Below, in pieces: positions 45,889 to 54,700 of a DNA stretch of 64,000 nucleotides. Positions within the stretch are counted from its first letter, which is position 1, and every line of letters starts with the position of its first letter. Source of the stretch: Paragorgia papillata. Taxonomy: Eukaryota > Cnidaria > Anthozoa > Scleralcyonacea > Coralliidae. Below the pieces are notes generated by a model, which was given only the letters and a program-made list of their open reading frames with translations, made no database searches and had not been told where the DNA came from. Made by a program: the position numbers and the translations under genes. The DNA is taken from contig JAWNZC010000238.1 of NCBI GenBank assembly GCA_035771165.1, positions 1,167,001 to 1,231,000 of the forward strand. The letters are read 5' to 3'.

Positions 45889-47085
45889 TTAAATTAATCT
45901 TGCTATTCCTTTAAATACCAAGAAAACAGTACCAATTGAAGCCCCAAAAACTTCTGATAATCTGTTGTCGCCTTTTTGTGGTTGGTCAGGTAAGGGTGTT
46001 AAAATTCCTGGCTTGTATTTGCTTACACCGGTTTCAACAGGTTTACCAACTGGTTTTCCAACATGTTTGCCAACATTGCCAATATTAAGATGTCTGTTAA
46101 GTCCCAATGTCATCCCAGTTGTGGCCAGCGTAAGAACATTGTTGAATCCACTAATTGGGTTAATAAGAATTCTCATGTCTGACGGGATCAAAATTAAACC
46201 TGGGGATATGGCAAAATTTAAAACAACATTTGTGGACTTAATGGCCTGTCTCATATTCGAAATGGAAACAGTAACATCATCCTGGGCTATAGTATCCTCC
46301 ATTAACTTTTTAAACACTTCTTGTGTTTGTAAACTTTTAGCACCTTCGCCAACAATGACCCATCTTGTTTTTGCCTGTGCTCCCAAAACACAGTAAACAA
46401 AAGATTCTAGGGATTGTTGGAATAATTTTTGACCTAATAGTGTTAGCCCATTTGAATCTTTGGGAATGAAATGTTTGAAATCGTCGGAATGCCTAGATCC
46501 AGCTGACACCAATTCTTCATATGTGTTTACTTTCCCATAACTCTTATGTTCCAACTTTACATATCTAACTTCGTAACCAAGATCTTTCATATCTTGTGTA
46601 AATTCTTTCGCATCCTGGGTTGAGTTACTTATTTTAGACACCCAAACATCATTGGGATTATGTTGTAAAATTTTAATGACATCATGTGTCAAAAATCTTC
46701 TAAGTTTTTCTGGATGTTTTAGAAACCTTCGTACTTGGAAAACATAGTGGTAATGGACAATGCTTGTCAAAAAAGAAGAACGAAATCTTGCAAAACCATT
46801 CTTGAAATGCTTGTTAGAAATACCACACAAGTAGCTTGCAACATAACTGGCAGCAATAGCTGTAAAATATGGAATAGTGAGGAAATCATTTATGTTTGGA
46901 TTTCTTATTTTTATTGGTTGTTGAAATGTCAAATCTATGGGATTCAAATTTACAATAAAATTTTCTCTTTCATTTACAAATATGGTAATTGTGTTTATGT
47001 TTACAGAAGCCTTCTTTTGTTTGGAAAAGTTTTGAACTGATCCAAAAACATTCCACTCTTCTGGCCATTTTTTTAATTCTGTCAT
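45889..47085 (-). CDS. Conserved Polinton protein of unknown function (398 aa)
   Basis: The N-terminal half includes a beta-rich start and a hydrophobic stretch (about residues 90-108, YFTAIAASYVASYLCG). The middle holds AQAKTRWVIVGEGAKSL and DDVTVSISNMRQAIKSTN, followed by a hydrophobic SPGLILIP region. A Pro/Gly/Lys-rich repeat (VGKPVGKP) precedes a C-terminal hydrophobic tail. I recall similar proteins in other cnidarian Polintons but no assigned function; a virion membrane protein is plausible. The minus-strand ATG follows TTTAAATAAACA, matching the element's start context. Confidence 0.65.
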   Translation of the reverse strand: MTELKKWPEEWNVFGSVQNFSKQKKASVNINTITIFVNERENFIVNLNPIDLTFQQPIKIRNPNINDFLTIPYFTAIAASYVASYLCGISNKHFKNGFARFRSSFLTSIVHYHYVFQVRRFLKHPEKLRRFLTHDVIKILQHNPNDVWVSKISNSTQDAKEFTQDMKDLGYEVRYVKLEHKSYGKVNTYEELVSAGSRHSDDFKHFIPKDSNGLTLLGQKLFQQSLESFVYCVLGAQAKTRWVIVGEGAKSLQTQEVFKKLMEDTIAQDDVTVSISNMRQAIKSTNVVLNFAISPGLILIPSDMRILINPISGFNNVLTLATTGMTLGLNRHLNIGNVGKHVGKPVGKPVETGVSKYKPGILTPLPDQPQKGDNRLSEVFGASIGTVFLVFKGIARLI

Positions 47086-47108
47086 TGTTTATTTAAAGAT
47101 AACACCAC

Positions 47109-47154
47109 ATGACCCTAAATGTTGTCCAGAAAGATTGGACTGTTGGAAGGGCAT
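47109..47154 (+). promoter_or_regulatory. Structured intergenic element, copy 2
   Basis: ATGACCC pairs with GGGCAT (one bulged A), and GTCCA pairs with TGGAC inside it, mirroring 41232-41280. Here it lies between divergent genes, 21 bp upstream of the integrase ATG, which favours a promoter/operator role over termination. Confidence 0.55.
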
Positions 47155-47174
47155 ATTTGTAAACTTTAAAATAA

Positions 47175-48149
47175 ATGGAAGACAAACTTTTACTTATTGA
47201 CCTTGAGTTGCGGGACATTTACTACAATCCTGTAACTGGTTACCAATCTATGGAAAAACTTTACCAAGCTGCTGTTAAAGAAAATTCTTCAATAACCAGG
47301 AAGCAAGTTAAGGAATGGTTACAAAACCAAAAAGTTTTTTCTTTGCACAAAACTATTAAAAAACCAAAAAAATATCAAAAAACATTTGTAAAAAATCTTG
47401 CTGATCAAATGCAAATGGACTTGGTAGATATGGGACGGTATGAAGATGAAAATGATGGATACAAGTGGATCATAACTGGTATTGAAATTTTGTCAAGATT
47501 TGGTTTCGCTATTCCTGTCAAAACAAAAGGGACCGTAAGCATGGTCCCAGGTGTTAAAAAAATTTTAGAAGAATTTAAAAAAAAATTTGGCAAATACCCA
47601 GAAGCCATCCAGTTTGATGAAGGTATGGAGTTTCATAACAAAGGTGTAAAAATTCTTTTGAAATCTTTTGACATAAATTATTTTACAACACATTCTGAAA
47701 AAAAAGCTGCCATTGTTGAAAGGTTTAACAGGACTTTGAAAACCAGGATGTGGAAATATTTTACTTTTAAGGGTAACAGGAAGTGGTTGGATGTTTTGAA
47801 CAAATTTGTTGAAAGTTACAACAACACCATACACAGCACAATTAAAATGAAACCAAAGGATGTTAATGATGACAACCAATCCAAAGTCTTTTTTACCCTG
47901 TATGGAACACCACCATTAGAGTCCCAAACCAAACCAAAATTCAAAATTGGGGACCGTGTAAGACTTCAAAAATTTAGGAAAAACTTTTCAAAAGGTTACG
48001 ACCCAAATTTTTTATATGAAATTTTTGTTATCTCAGCAGTTTTTAGAGGGATTCCTGTTATGTACAAAATCAAAGATGATGATGATGAAAATATTTTAGG
48101 AAAATTTTATGGTGAGGAGTTGGTTAAAGTTGTTGGAGAACAGACATAA
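47175..48149 (+). CDS. INT: Polinton integrase (retroviral rve type)
   Basis: The 324-aa product has an N-terminal helical domain (residues 1-60) and an rve catalytic core. Visible catalytic acids are D82 (QMDLVDM), D148 (IQFDEGMEF) and E182 (AIVERFNRTLK), with 33 residues between the last two. The core is followed by WKYFTFKGNRKWLD and an SH3/chromodomain-like C-terminus (about 260-320, FKIGDRVRL...FYGEELVKV). It joins the terminal repeats to host DNA with a 6-bp stagger, matching the CACGTT duplication seen here. The frame and catalytic triad are intact. It leads a three-gene unit. Confidence 0.93.
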   Translation: MEDKLLLIDLELRDIYYNPVTGYQSMEKLYQAAVKENSSITRKQVKEWLQNQKVFSLHKTIKKPKKYQKTFVKNLADQMQMDLVDMGRYEDENDGYKWIITGIEILSRFGFAIPVKTKGTVSMVPGVKKILEEFKKKFGKYPEAIQFDEGMEFHNKGVKILLKSFDINYFTTHSEKKAAIVERFNRTLKTRMWKYFTFKGNRKWLDVLNKFVESYNNTIHSTIKMKPKDVNDDNQSKVFFTLYGTPPLESQTKPKFKIGDRVRLQKFRKNFSKGYDPNFLYEIFVISAVFRGIPVMYKIKDDDDENILGKFYGEELVKVVGEQT

Positions 48150-48156
48150 ATAAATA

Positions 48157-49515
48157 ATGGCTGAAAAAATTGGATTGGATGACATGGGAGTACCATTCGC
48201 AAAAGTTGATTACGAAACAAAAGAAGCCGAAACAAATTTTGGTGGAACCTTTGAGGATTCTTTTAGCGACCCATATTTTAATGAGCTTAACAAAATGTTT
48301 AATAATTATGATGAAATTTTTGGTGAAGAGACTAGACAGGTCGAAAACCAAGAACATGAAAAAATTATTGAAAGACTTACTGGAAGACCTGTTAAATTTA
48401 AAGGAGAGTCAGTAAAACTATTTCGAAAAAGAATGAAAGACTTCATAGCAAATGAGTCAAGAAGACAAAGTTTGGATGTTACAAAGCAAAAGAAGGAATT
48501 TTTTTATGAAGAGTTAAGTCAAACAGTGGTTGGGAATGATGGCAAAGCAAGCAAAAAACTGTTGAAGGATAGCGCATTCTCATTTGATCCAAAAACATTT
48601 AAGGTTGATGGACTTAAGTTTGAAAAAGTGTTAGTCAAGGTTAAAAACGCAAAAACCGGAGAATTCGAATATTCAAAAGGGAAAGGGGAAAAGGTTGAAA
48701 ACAAAATTATAAAATTTAAGGATTTGTTAAAACAGGCAAAGGCCGAACATTTCAAAACTGGAGTTGGAAGGATAGAGAAGGAGCTTAACATATCCCCAAT
48801 AGCAGCTTTTGCAGTTCAAGAAGATGTTGCTGCAAATTTGCAGGATGAGATAACAATGTTAAGGGACAACATGGAAATTCAAAATTCGACCAACATCTCA
48901 GAAGAAGGAGAAAGCAGCAAACACCAAGATGGTGACAAAATTCTTAGAGAGCTTGCTGGAATCATGGATCCAAAGGGAAAAAACATAGCGGAGCGACTAG
49001 AAGTCGTTGAAGTTAACAAACCATATTATGAAGATTTGTTAAAAGGCGAAACAGATCCAAGAATGAAACAACTTATTAACACCACCATAAAAGTTATTAC
49101 CCTAAAAGGTGACCAGCTTAGACTTGAAGAAAATATGCCCCCAAAGGAAAAAACAACAGAACAAATGATGGAAGATCATGTCATAACCAGATTTGAAAAA
49201 TTTAAAGAATGGGCCAAACAAAACATGGGAGTCTCTGCTGCAATTGCCATTTCCATTGCTGGAGTCATAACAACTGTGGCACTAGCTGGAAAAGCTGCTG
49301 TTGTAACAACTGCAAAGGCGACAGGAGCACTTGGCAAAGCATTGGCAAAACTTGGCAAAGCTGCTTGGCCCATAATAGCACCAATTCTTAGCATATTGGC
49401 AACTGCATTGTCATGGGGTGCAAAGGGGCTAGCATGGTTGGCAAAGAATTTGTGGGTTCTTGCGATAGGTTTAACATATTTTGTGTATACAGAGTACAAA
49501 AAATATAAAAAATAA
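48157..49515 (+). CDS. Large Polinton virion protein with hydrophobic C-terminus (452 aa)
   Basis: The first 340 residues are charged and helical. The C-terminus (about 350-445) is Ala/Gly-rich and hydrophobic (AISIAGVITTVALAG, then WPIIAPILSILATALSWGAK and WLAKNLWVLAIGL), with several potential membrane or amphipathic helices. I recall similar C-termini in other animal Polintons, where function is unknown. Minor-capsid or membrane-lytic roles like adenovirus pVI are possible but speculative. It starts 7 bp after the integrase stop. Confidence 0.7.
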   Translation: MAEKIGLDDMGVPFAKVDYETKEAETNFGGTFEDSFSDPYFNELNKMFNNYDEIFGEETRQVENQEHEKIIERLTGRPVKFKGESVKLFRKRMKDFIANESRRQSLDVTKQKKEFFYEELSQTVVGNDGKASKKLLKDSAFSFDPKTFKVDGLKFEKVLVKVKNAKTGEFEYSKGKGEKVENKIIKFKDLLKQAKAEHFKTGVGRIEKELNISPIAAFAVQEDVAANLQDEITMLRDNMEIQNSTNISEEGESSKHQDGDKILRELAGIMDPKGKNIAERLEVVEVNKPYYEDLLKGETDPRMKQLINTTIKVITLKGDQLRLEENMPPKEKTTEQMMEDHVITRFEKFKEWAKQNMGVSAAIAISIAGVITTVALAGKAAVVTTAKATGALGKALAKLGKAAWPIIAPILSILATALSWGAKGLAWLAKNLWVLAIGLTYFVYTEYKKYKK

Positions 49516-49525
49516 ACATATATAA

Positions 49526-50026
49526 ATGAACACAGAATACGCAACAATGAATGATGAAAAAACTGACGAACCGCAAGATTTAAATCTTCGGGAAAACTTG
49601 ATCCGCTTATCCTTTGCAAAGGAAATTAAATATTCGGAAGCATATCTGAAAAAAGCTTCGATGACCCAACTTGAAAAAATTAAGTTAAATTATGAGAGAA
49701 CCCAACTTGACAAAACTACAACACTGTTAACTGAAACCCTTGTAACCAAATTCTCAGAGTTATTGGAGCAACTGGATTTGGTACAAGATGACGAAAAGTT
49801 GGACGCCGAATTATCATCAAACAAACTTTTTTGCGATGATGTTAAATGTATGGTTAGAAAAATTTCGCCATACATTCCAATGATTGGTTTGCTCACTGGT
49901 GGCATCATTATTGCAAAACATGTGTGGGATAGGAAACCCCAAAATAAAGATGTTACAGTACAAAATGATGAAAATTCTTCTGAAAACAGCAATGGTAGCA
50001 ATTCTGTTGATCCCAGTGACAGTTGA
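49526..50026 (+). CDS. Polinton protein with single membrane segment (166 aa)
   Basis: A helical charged N-terminal part (residues 1-110) is followed by one hydrophobic segment (YIPMIGLLTGGIIIAKHVW, about 117-135) and an Asn/Ser-rich acidic tail. No family is recognised. It lies 10 bp after the preceding gene and is followed by a perfect hairpin at 50053, so it ends the integrase transcription unit. Confidence 0.65.
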   Translation: MNTEYATMNDEKTDEPQDLNLRENLIRLSFAKEIKYSEAYLKKASMTQLEKIKLNYERTQLDKTTTLLTETLVTKFSELLEQLDLVQDDEKLDAELSSNKLFCDDVKCMVRKISPYIPMIGLLTGGIIIAKHVWDRKPQNKDVTVQNDENSSENSNGSNSVDPSDS

Positions 50027-50052
50027 GCTGATATTACTTAAATTTTTACTTC

Positions 50053-50078
50053 TTTCATAATCTTGTTGGGTTATGAAA
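50053..50078 (+). terminator. Perfect 8-bp hairpin TTTCATAA/TTATGAAA
   Basis: The stem with a 10-base loop lies 27 bp after the stop at 50026 and 12 bp before the next ATG. It matches the pattern of hairpins at unit ends. Confidence 0.6.
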
Positions 50079-50089
50079 AAATAAAACAA

Positions 50090-50380
50090 ATGGGAAATTC
50101 AAAGTCAAAGCCAAAAGAAAAATTTAATAAAAACCATATTTCAAAAAAAGGTTTCCAATTTGGTCTAAGTTTTGGCAGAGAGGATTTGGTCATGGAAGGA
50201 AATGTACAAATAGGCTGGACAAACAAGACGGTCAAAAACTACACCATGGTTCCAAGTTGCAAAAAATCATTATCTGTAGAATCTTTTAAAAATGAAATAA
50301 ATGATGATGTTAACAAGAATCTCAAACTGGTACCGACAAATTCGACAAAAAAGGATGGACAGGAGACATTTGGTTCTTAG
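50090..50380 (+). CDS. Small basic protein with N-myristoylation signal (96 aa)
   Basis: The start is set at the ATG at 50090, because upstream codons in frame have no ATG and overlap the hairpin. The product begins MGNSKSKPKEKF. Gly2 and Ser6 fit the N-myristoyltransferase signal, and the following Lys residues suit membrane association. The rest is short and mixed beta/alpha, without a known domain. A myristoylated membrane-linked virion or signalling protein is likely (inference). Confidence 0.65.
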   Translation: MGNSKSKPKEKFNKNHISKKGFQFGLSFGREDLVMEGNVQIGWTNKTVKNYTMVPSCKKSLSVESFKNEINDDVNKNLKLVPTNSTKKDGQETFGS

Positions 50381-50433
50381 AAAAAAATGGGTTTTAAGAG
50401 AGAAAGAACGATGGGTCCACAATAATGTAAGAA

Positions 50434-50472
50434 ATGAACATTATTATTGAAATTGAATCCAAAATTTTCTAA
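50434..50472 (+). pseudogene. Truncated 12-codon duplicate of the next gene's start
   Basis: The short frame MNIIIEIESKIF* resembles the start of the adjacent gene (MNPIIEITIKFQ) at 7 of 12 positions. It may be a leftover of a third copy in this tandem family or an upstream ORF. It is too short to be certain. Confidence 0.3.
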
Positions 50473-50492
50473 AAGAGAGGTAATAAAAGACA

Positions 50493-50978
50493 ATGAATCC
50501 AATTATTGAAATAACTATCAAATTTCAAGATCAAAATGAAGAACCACAAACAAAAGAAGAGTTAAATGAGGAAATAGAATTCAAACAAAAGGAGTTGAAG
50601 GAACTGTTTGAAATCCAAGAGGAAATGTTTGGCACCAAAAGATCAAACCTGCTACGCTATGAAAACCTAATAAGCATGGCATTCCAAAAAAGGATCGAGA
50701 ACCCACATTCCCTAACAAAAAAAATACTATGCGAGAAACTTGGCATTCCAAATATCCCAAACATACCCACTGGTAACCCAAATTCCCGAGACCTAAAACC
50801 AGTTAAAATTCTGTTTACATCAAAAGAAGATGGGGAAGAAATAGAGTTTCAAAGTATGCGCCAAGCAGCCCTCGCAATAAAGAAAAAAAGTGCTGCCAAC
50901 ATTCACCACATTGTTAGAAGAAAAACAATTATTCCGTACAAAGGAAAACTATGGACTGTAAGCAAAAAAACATGTTAA
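50493..50978 (+). CDS. NUMOD-like DNA-binding protein, copy 1 (161 aa)
   Basis: The N-terminal half is coiled and acidic. The C-terminal 55 residues (VKILFTSKEDGEEIEFQSMR, then QAAL..IKKKSA..I and YKGKLWTVSK) have the pattern of NUMOD1/IENR1 modules: a beta hairpin, a helix-turn-helix and a final Y-x-G-x-x-W. These modules bind DNA next to homing endonucleases; here no nuclease domain is present. The next gene is a paralogue. A transcriptional or replication role is inferred. Confidence 0.65.
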   Translation: MNPIIEITIKFQDQNEEPQTKEELNEEIEFKQKELKELFEIQEEMFGTKRSNLLRYENLISMAFQKRIENPHSLTKKILCEKLGIPNIPNIPTGNPNSRDLKPVKILFTSKEDGEEIEFQSMRQAALAIKKKSAANIHHIVRRKTIIPYKGKLWTVSKKTC

Positions 50979-50994
50979 ACACAAACAAAAAATC

Positions 50995-51013
50995 TCTTAT
51001 TCCAAAAATAAGA
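50995..51013 (+). terminator. Perfect 7-bp hairpin TCTTATT/AATAAGA
   Basis: It lies 17 bp after the stop at 50978 and 29 bp before the next ATG, with a CCAAA loop. Confidence 0.5.
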
Positions 51014-51041
51014 AATTTAAAAGAAAACACTACAATAAACA

Positions 51042-51464
51042 ATGACATATGCAAAAACTCCAGAAGAACCCAAAAAACTTTTCCAAATGCGAATGCAAGA
51101 AAGAACAGCCGCAAATAACAGACTTCAAACAATACGGGAGGAAAACTCATCGTCACTCAAAGAGCTTAGAGAAATAGGTAAAAAACTTGGTGTTAAAGGT
51201 GCCCATAGTTCCAACACAGAAACACTTTGTCAAAAACTCAAAATCCCACTAGTTAAAAATGAAGTTTTCGATAAACACCACAGAAATGTAATAAGAACAC
51301 CAGTCAAAATTACATTTACTTCTGCTGCTGGCGAAACAATAGAGTTCCCAAGCATTTACAATGCAGCCCTAAATCTACACAAAAACCCAAGTTGCATTCC
51401 ATTTTACATAAAAAAAAACAAGGAAGTTATGTATAAAGGTAAATTATGGTCAGTTAGTCGTTAA
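51042..51464 (+). CDS. NUMOD-like DNA-binding protein, copy 2 (140 aa)
   Basis: It is a paralogue of the preceding gene: the C-terminus PVKITFTSAAGETIEFPS, then AALNLHKNPS and YKGKLWSVSR aligns with copy 1. The N-terminal part has LKELREIGKKLGVKG, perhaps SAP-like. No nuclease motif is present. The frame is intact, followed by a strong hairpin at 51553. Confidence 0.65.
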   Translation: MTYAKTPEEPKKLFQMRMQERTAANNRLQTIREENSSSLKELREIGKKLGVKGAHSSNTETLCQKLKIPLVKNEVFDKHHRNVIRTPVKITFTSAAGETIEFPSIYNAALNLHKNPSCIPFYIKKNKEVMYKGKLWSVSR

Positions 51465-51755
51465 ATCTCCGAAAACCACATACATAAACAGTAACCGACT
51501 GTTTTCAAGGTTTCATTTCCGTCCCTCAAAGTTGTAAACTTCGTCATTCTCATAAAATTACTATCCTTATTTGGATAGTAATTTTTTTATAAAGTTTTTA
51601 CAAAAGTATTATGCTCACCAAAAGAAAATTTAAAATAACAACTGTAATTAAAAAAACAAACCATGGAAAAACTTTGTTTACCAATCCATTAATTTTTCTT
51701 GTTCTATACATTTTTTTTATTTAAAGATTTTTTTTCATACTATACTAATAAAGGT
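51465..51755 (+). other. Intergenic region before pPolB
   Basis: It holds the 13-bp hairpin at 51553-51584 and the putative promoter at 51738-51758. No additional gene is seen. Confidence 0.6.
51553..51584 (+). terminator. Strong 13-bp hairpin with T-tract
   Basis: AAAATTACTATCC pairs perfectly with GGATAGTAATTTT across a TTATTT loop, and T residues follow. It is the longest-stemmed looped hairpin among those noted in the element and lies between the NUMOD-like genes and pPolB. Confidence 0.7.
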
Positions 51756-51758
51756 ATG
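51738..51758 (+). promoter_or_regulatory. Putative promoter TATACTAATAAAGG before pPolB
   Basis: A T-run, then ATACTATACTAATAAAGGTATG, reproduces the motif upstream of MCP and the gene at 44451, with 3 extra bases before the ATG. Confidence 0.5.
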
Positions 51759-54700
51759 ACAAAGTTCACTAATGATCCAAAGTTATTAAAGATTCGGGAA
51801 AACGCACGATTAAGGAAGCAAAGGCAGTTGCAACGGGACAAGGAAATGAAACCCTTCAATCCCGAACGACTTGCCATGCTTCAAGAAAGGCAAAGAGCAA
51901 AAGATCTTAAGGATGAGCAAAAACTTGTTAACCAACAAGATAGGCTCCAAGACGATCTCAAAAAATTTCAACAAAAAACATACAAAAAATTAGAGAAGAA
52001 GGAACACCAAAAATGGGCGAGAGAGATCAAACAGGAAGAAGGAAGACGAGACAAAATTAAGTGGAACAAGAAGTGGAAAGGGGCTGGCAAAAAACTAACC
52101 AGAACCAGACAAATTCTTGGTAACAAACTATCAAAAATATTTAAAAGAAAAACCAAAATTAACAAGAAAATTCGTCAAACGGAACCAATTTTAGTTAAAA
52201 CATTTGCAAAAGGAAAGGCAGCACTATATGAAATCTCAGGCCAAAATTATAAAGACCCGGTTGTATTTTTGGAACAAACAACAGCTGGGGTTGAAAAACT
52301 TATTAATGGGATTGAAAATTCCAAAAAAGTCAAGACCACACTCATCTGTAAACTTGTCCATTATGATTATGTTGAAAGTCTTGAAGAAGTGGATCTTTTT
52401 TACTTCGGATCCAACATGAAAGCCATGACGACAACAGAGGATGTTACGGAGTTGCACAAGGAGTCAAAACGGGAAATGTTGGAAAACCTGGCTAAACATC
52501 AGAAAAAGGGTTCGGGGTGGTCAATAAGGTCAGTTGAGAAACTACACATCTCAATAACCAAGTACAAGCCTTTAAATGGTAAAAAATACCAGCAACTCCC
52601 AAAATGTATTAAGGACAAAAAAGCAATCATCAACCCACAAAACTTAAAAGATGACTTTTGTTTCCTGTACGCAGTTGCCATTGCTGAAACTCTGAAAAAA
52701 GAACCAAATGCTCAAAAACTTGGAACATTGCCACTATCCATAAAACTAATGGTGGAAAACTATGACGTCAGTGGTCTATCATTTCCTGTAAAAATTAAGG
52801 ATATCTCAAAATTTGAAAAGCTTAACAAAATAGGTGTCAATGTGTTAAGTTATGATAACGAAATTAAAAAAGTTTACCAAATGCAAATTTCAAGGTCTGA
52901 ACATGACGAAAGGATCAACCTGTTTTGGTGGAATGATCATTTTAGTTGTATCAAAAGTAAAAGTAGGTTGCTATCAGAGCAAAACGATGACCACCAACAC
53001 CAAAAATTCTTCTGCGACTTCTGTTTGAACCCTTTTGAAACAGAAAAAATCATGAATGAACATGCGACCATTTGTAGGACTCATGACGCACAGATCCAAC
53101 AATATCCAGAAAAGGGGGTGGATGACATCATGGGATGGGGTTGCAAAGATTTCAAGAAAACTCAGGATGTGCCATTCATCATAGTGGCAGATTTTGAGTG
53201 TATGCTTAAAACTTTGAAATGTGGAAAAAATGATGAGTCAAAAAGTTATACACAAAAGTACCAGGAGCATGTACCAATCAGCTATGGTTTTAACATTATT
53301 TGTTCTGACCCATCTGTGTTCCCTGGAAAATATGTTAGCTTTACAAAACAGCATGATTCTCAAGACATTGGTAAAATGTTTGTTGAGGACTTAGAAAAAG
53401 AAGCAAAAAAGATTTGGAACACTTATTTGAAGGAACCAAAAAAAATTATAATGACTGCAGAGGATGAAAAGGATTTCCAAAATGCGTCATCTTGCTATGT
53501 TTGTGGAGTGGAGTTCGCACATAAAAAACCCAGAATTTTGAATCCTAAAAGTCTTTGGAAAACCAGTAAAACAACTGCAAAATCCAAAGTTAGGGACCAT
53601 GATCACTTAAATGGTAGGTACAGAGGTGCCGCCCATAACGAGTGTAATTATTTAATGTCAAGCGCCAAACATATACCAGTTTTGTTTCATAATTTTAGTG
53701 GTTACGACAGTCATTTAATCTCAAAATATTTAGGTGTCTCAAATGGTAAACTCGGTTGTATCGCAAAAACTGAGGAGGAGTACATCAGTGTCAACAAAAC
53801 ATTTTGGATGGATGGTGGTTGGAAGAAGGATGCTAACGGGGTAACAGTCAAAAAGTGGGTACCTTTAGAATTACGGTTCTTGGACTCTTTAAAATTCATG
53901 TCAAGCTCATTAGCGACACTAACATCAAACTTACCAAATGATGAGTTCCATTACACTGAAAATGGTTTCAAAAACTATCCAAAGGAACATGTGGAGCTGT
54001 TAAAAAGGAAAGGTGTGTTCCCATATGAATATCTGACAAGTTTAAAAAAGTTGGACTGTATAGAATTACCACCACATGAAAAGTTTCATTCCAGACTTAC
54101 AGGTAAAAATGTTGACATTAAAGATTACGAACATGGTAAAAATGTTTGGGAAAAGTTTGGTTGCAAGACTTTAAAGGATTACATGGAATTATATCAAAAA
54201 ACCGATGTGTTGGGACTCTCAGATGTAATCCAAAGTTTTAGAAAGATGTGTAAAAACACATACAAACTTGACCCAATGTGGCACTACACAACTCCAGGAT
54301 TGGCTTGGGATGCCTTGCTGAAAATGACGGGTCAAAGGTTGGAACTGTTAACAGATCCGGACATGTATTTAATGATTGAAAAAGGCATTCGTGGTGGGAT
54401 TTCAACTATAACCCACAGATATGCAGAAGCCAACAATAAGTACATGGAAGAGTATGACTCCACAAAGGAAAGCATTTTCATTCCAGATTTGGACAAAAAT
54501 AACTTGTATGGTTATTCAATGATCCAACCATTGCCAGTCGGTGGTTTCGAGTGGGTTTCAAAAGATGAGTTGGAGGACTGGAAAAAATATTTGTCAACAG
54601 AAGGAGAGGGTTGTTTTCTTGAAGTGGATCTTGAGTATCCAGAAGAACTTCATGATCTCCACAATGAGATGCCATTTGCCGCTGAAAGATTAATGATTGA

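Noticed and set aside
51699..51755. Upstream extension of pPolB to a TTG codon
   Set aside because: The extension overlaps the putative promoter and has no ATG; the ATG at 51756 fits the element's start context.
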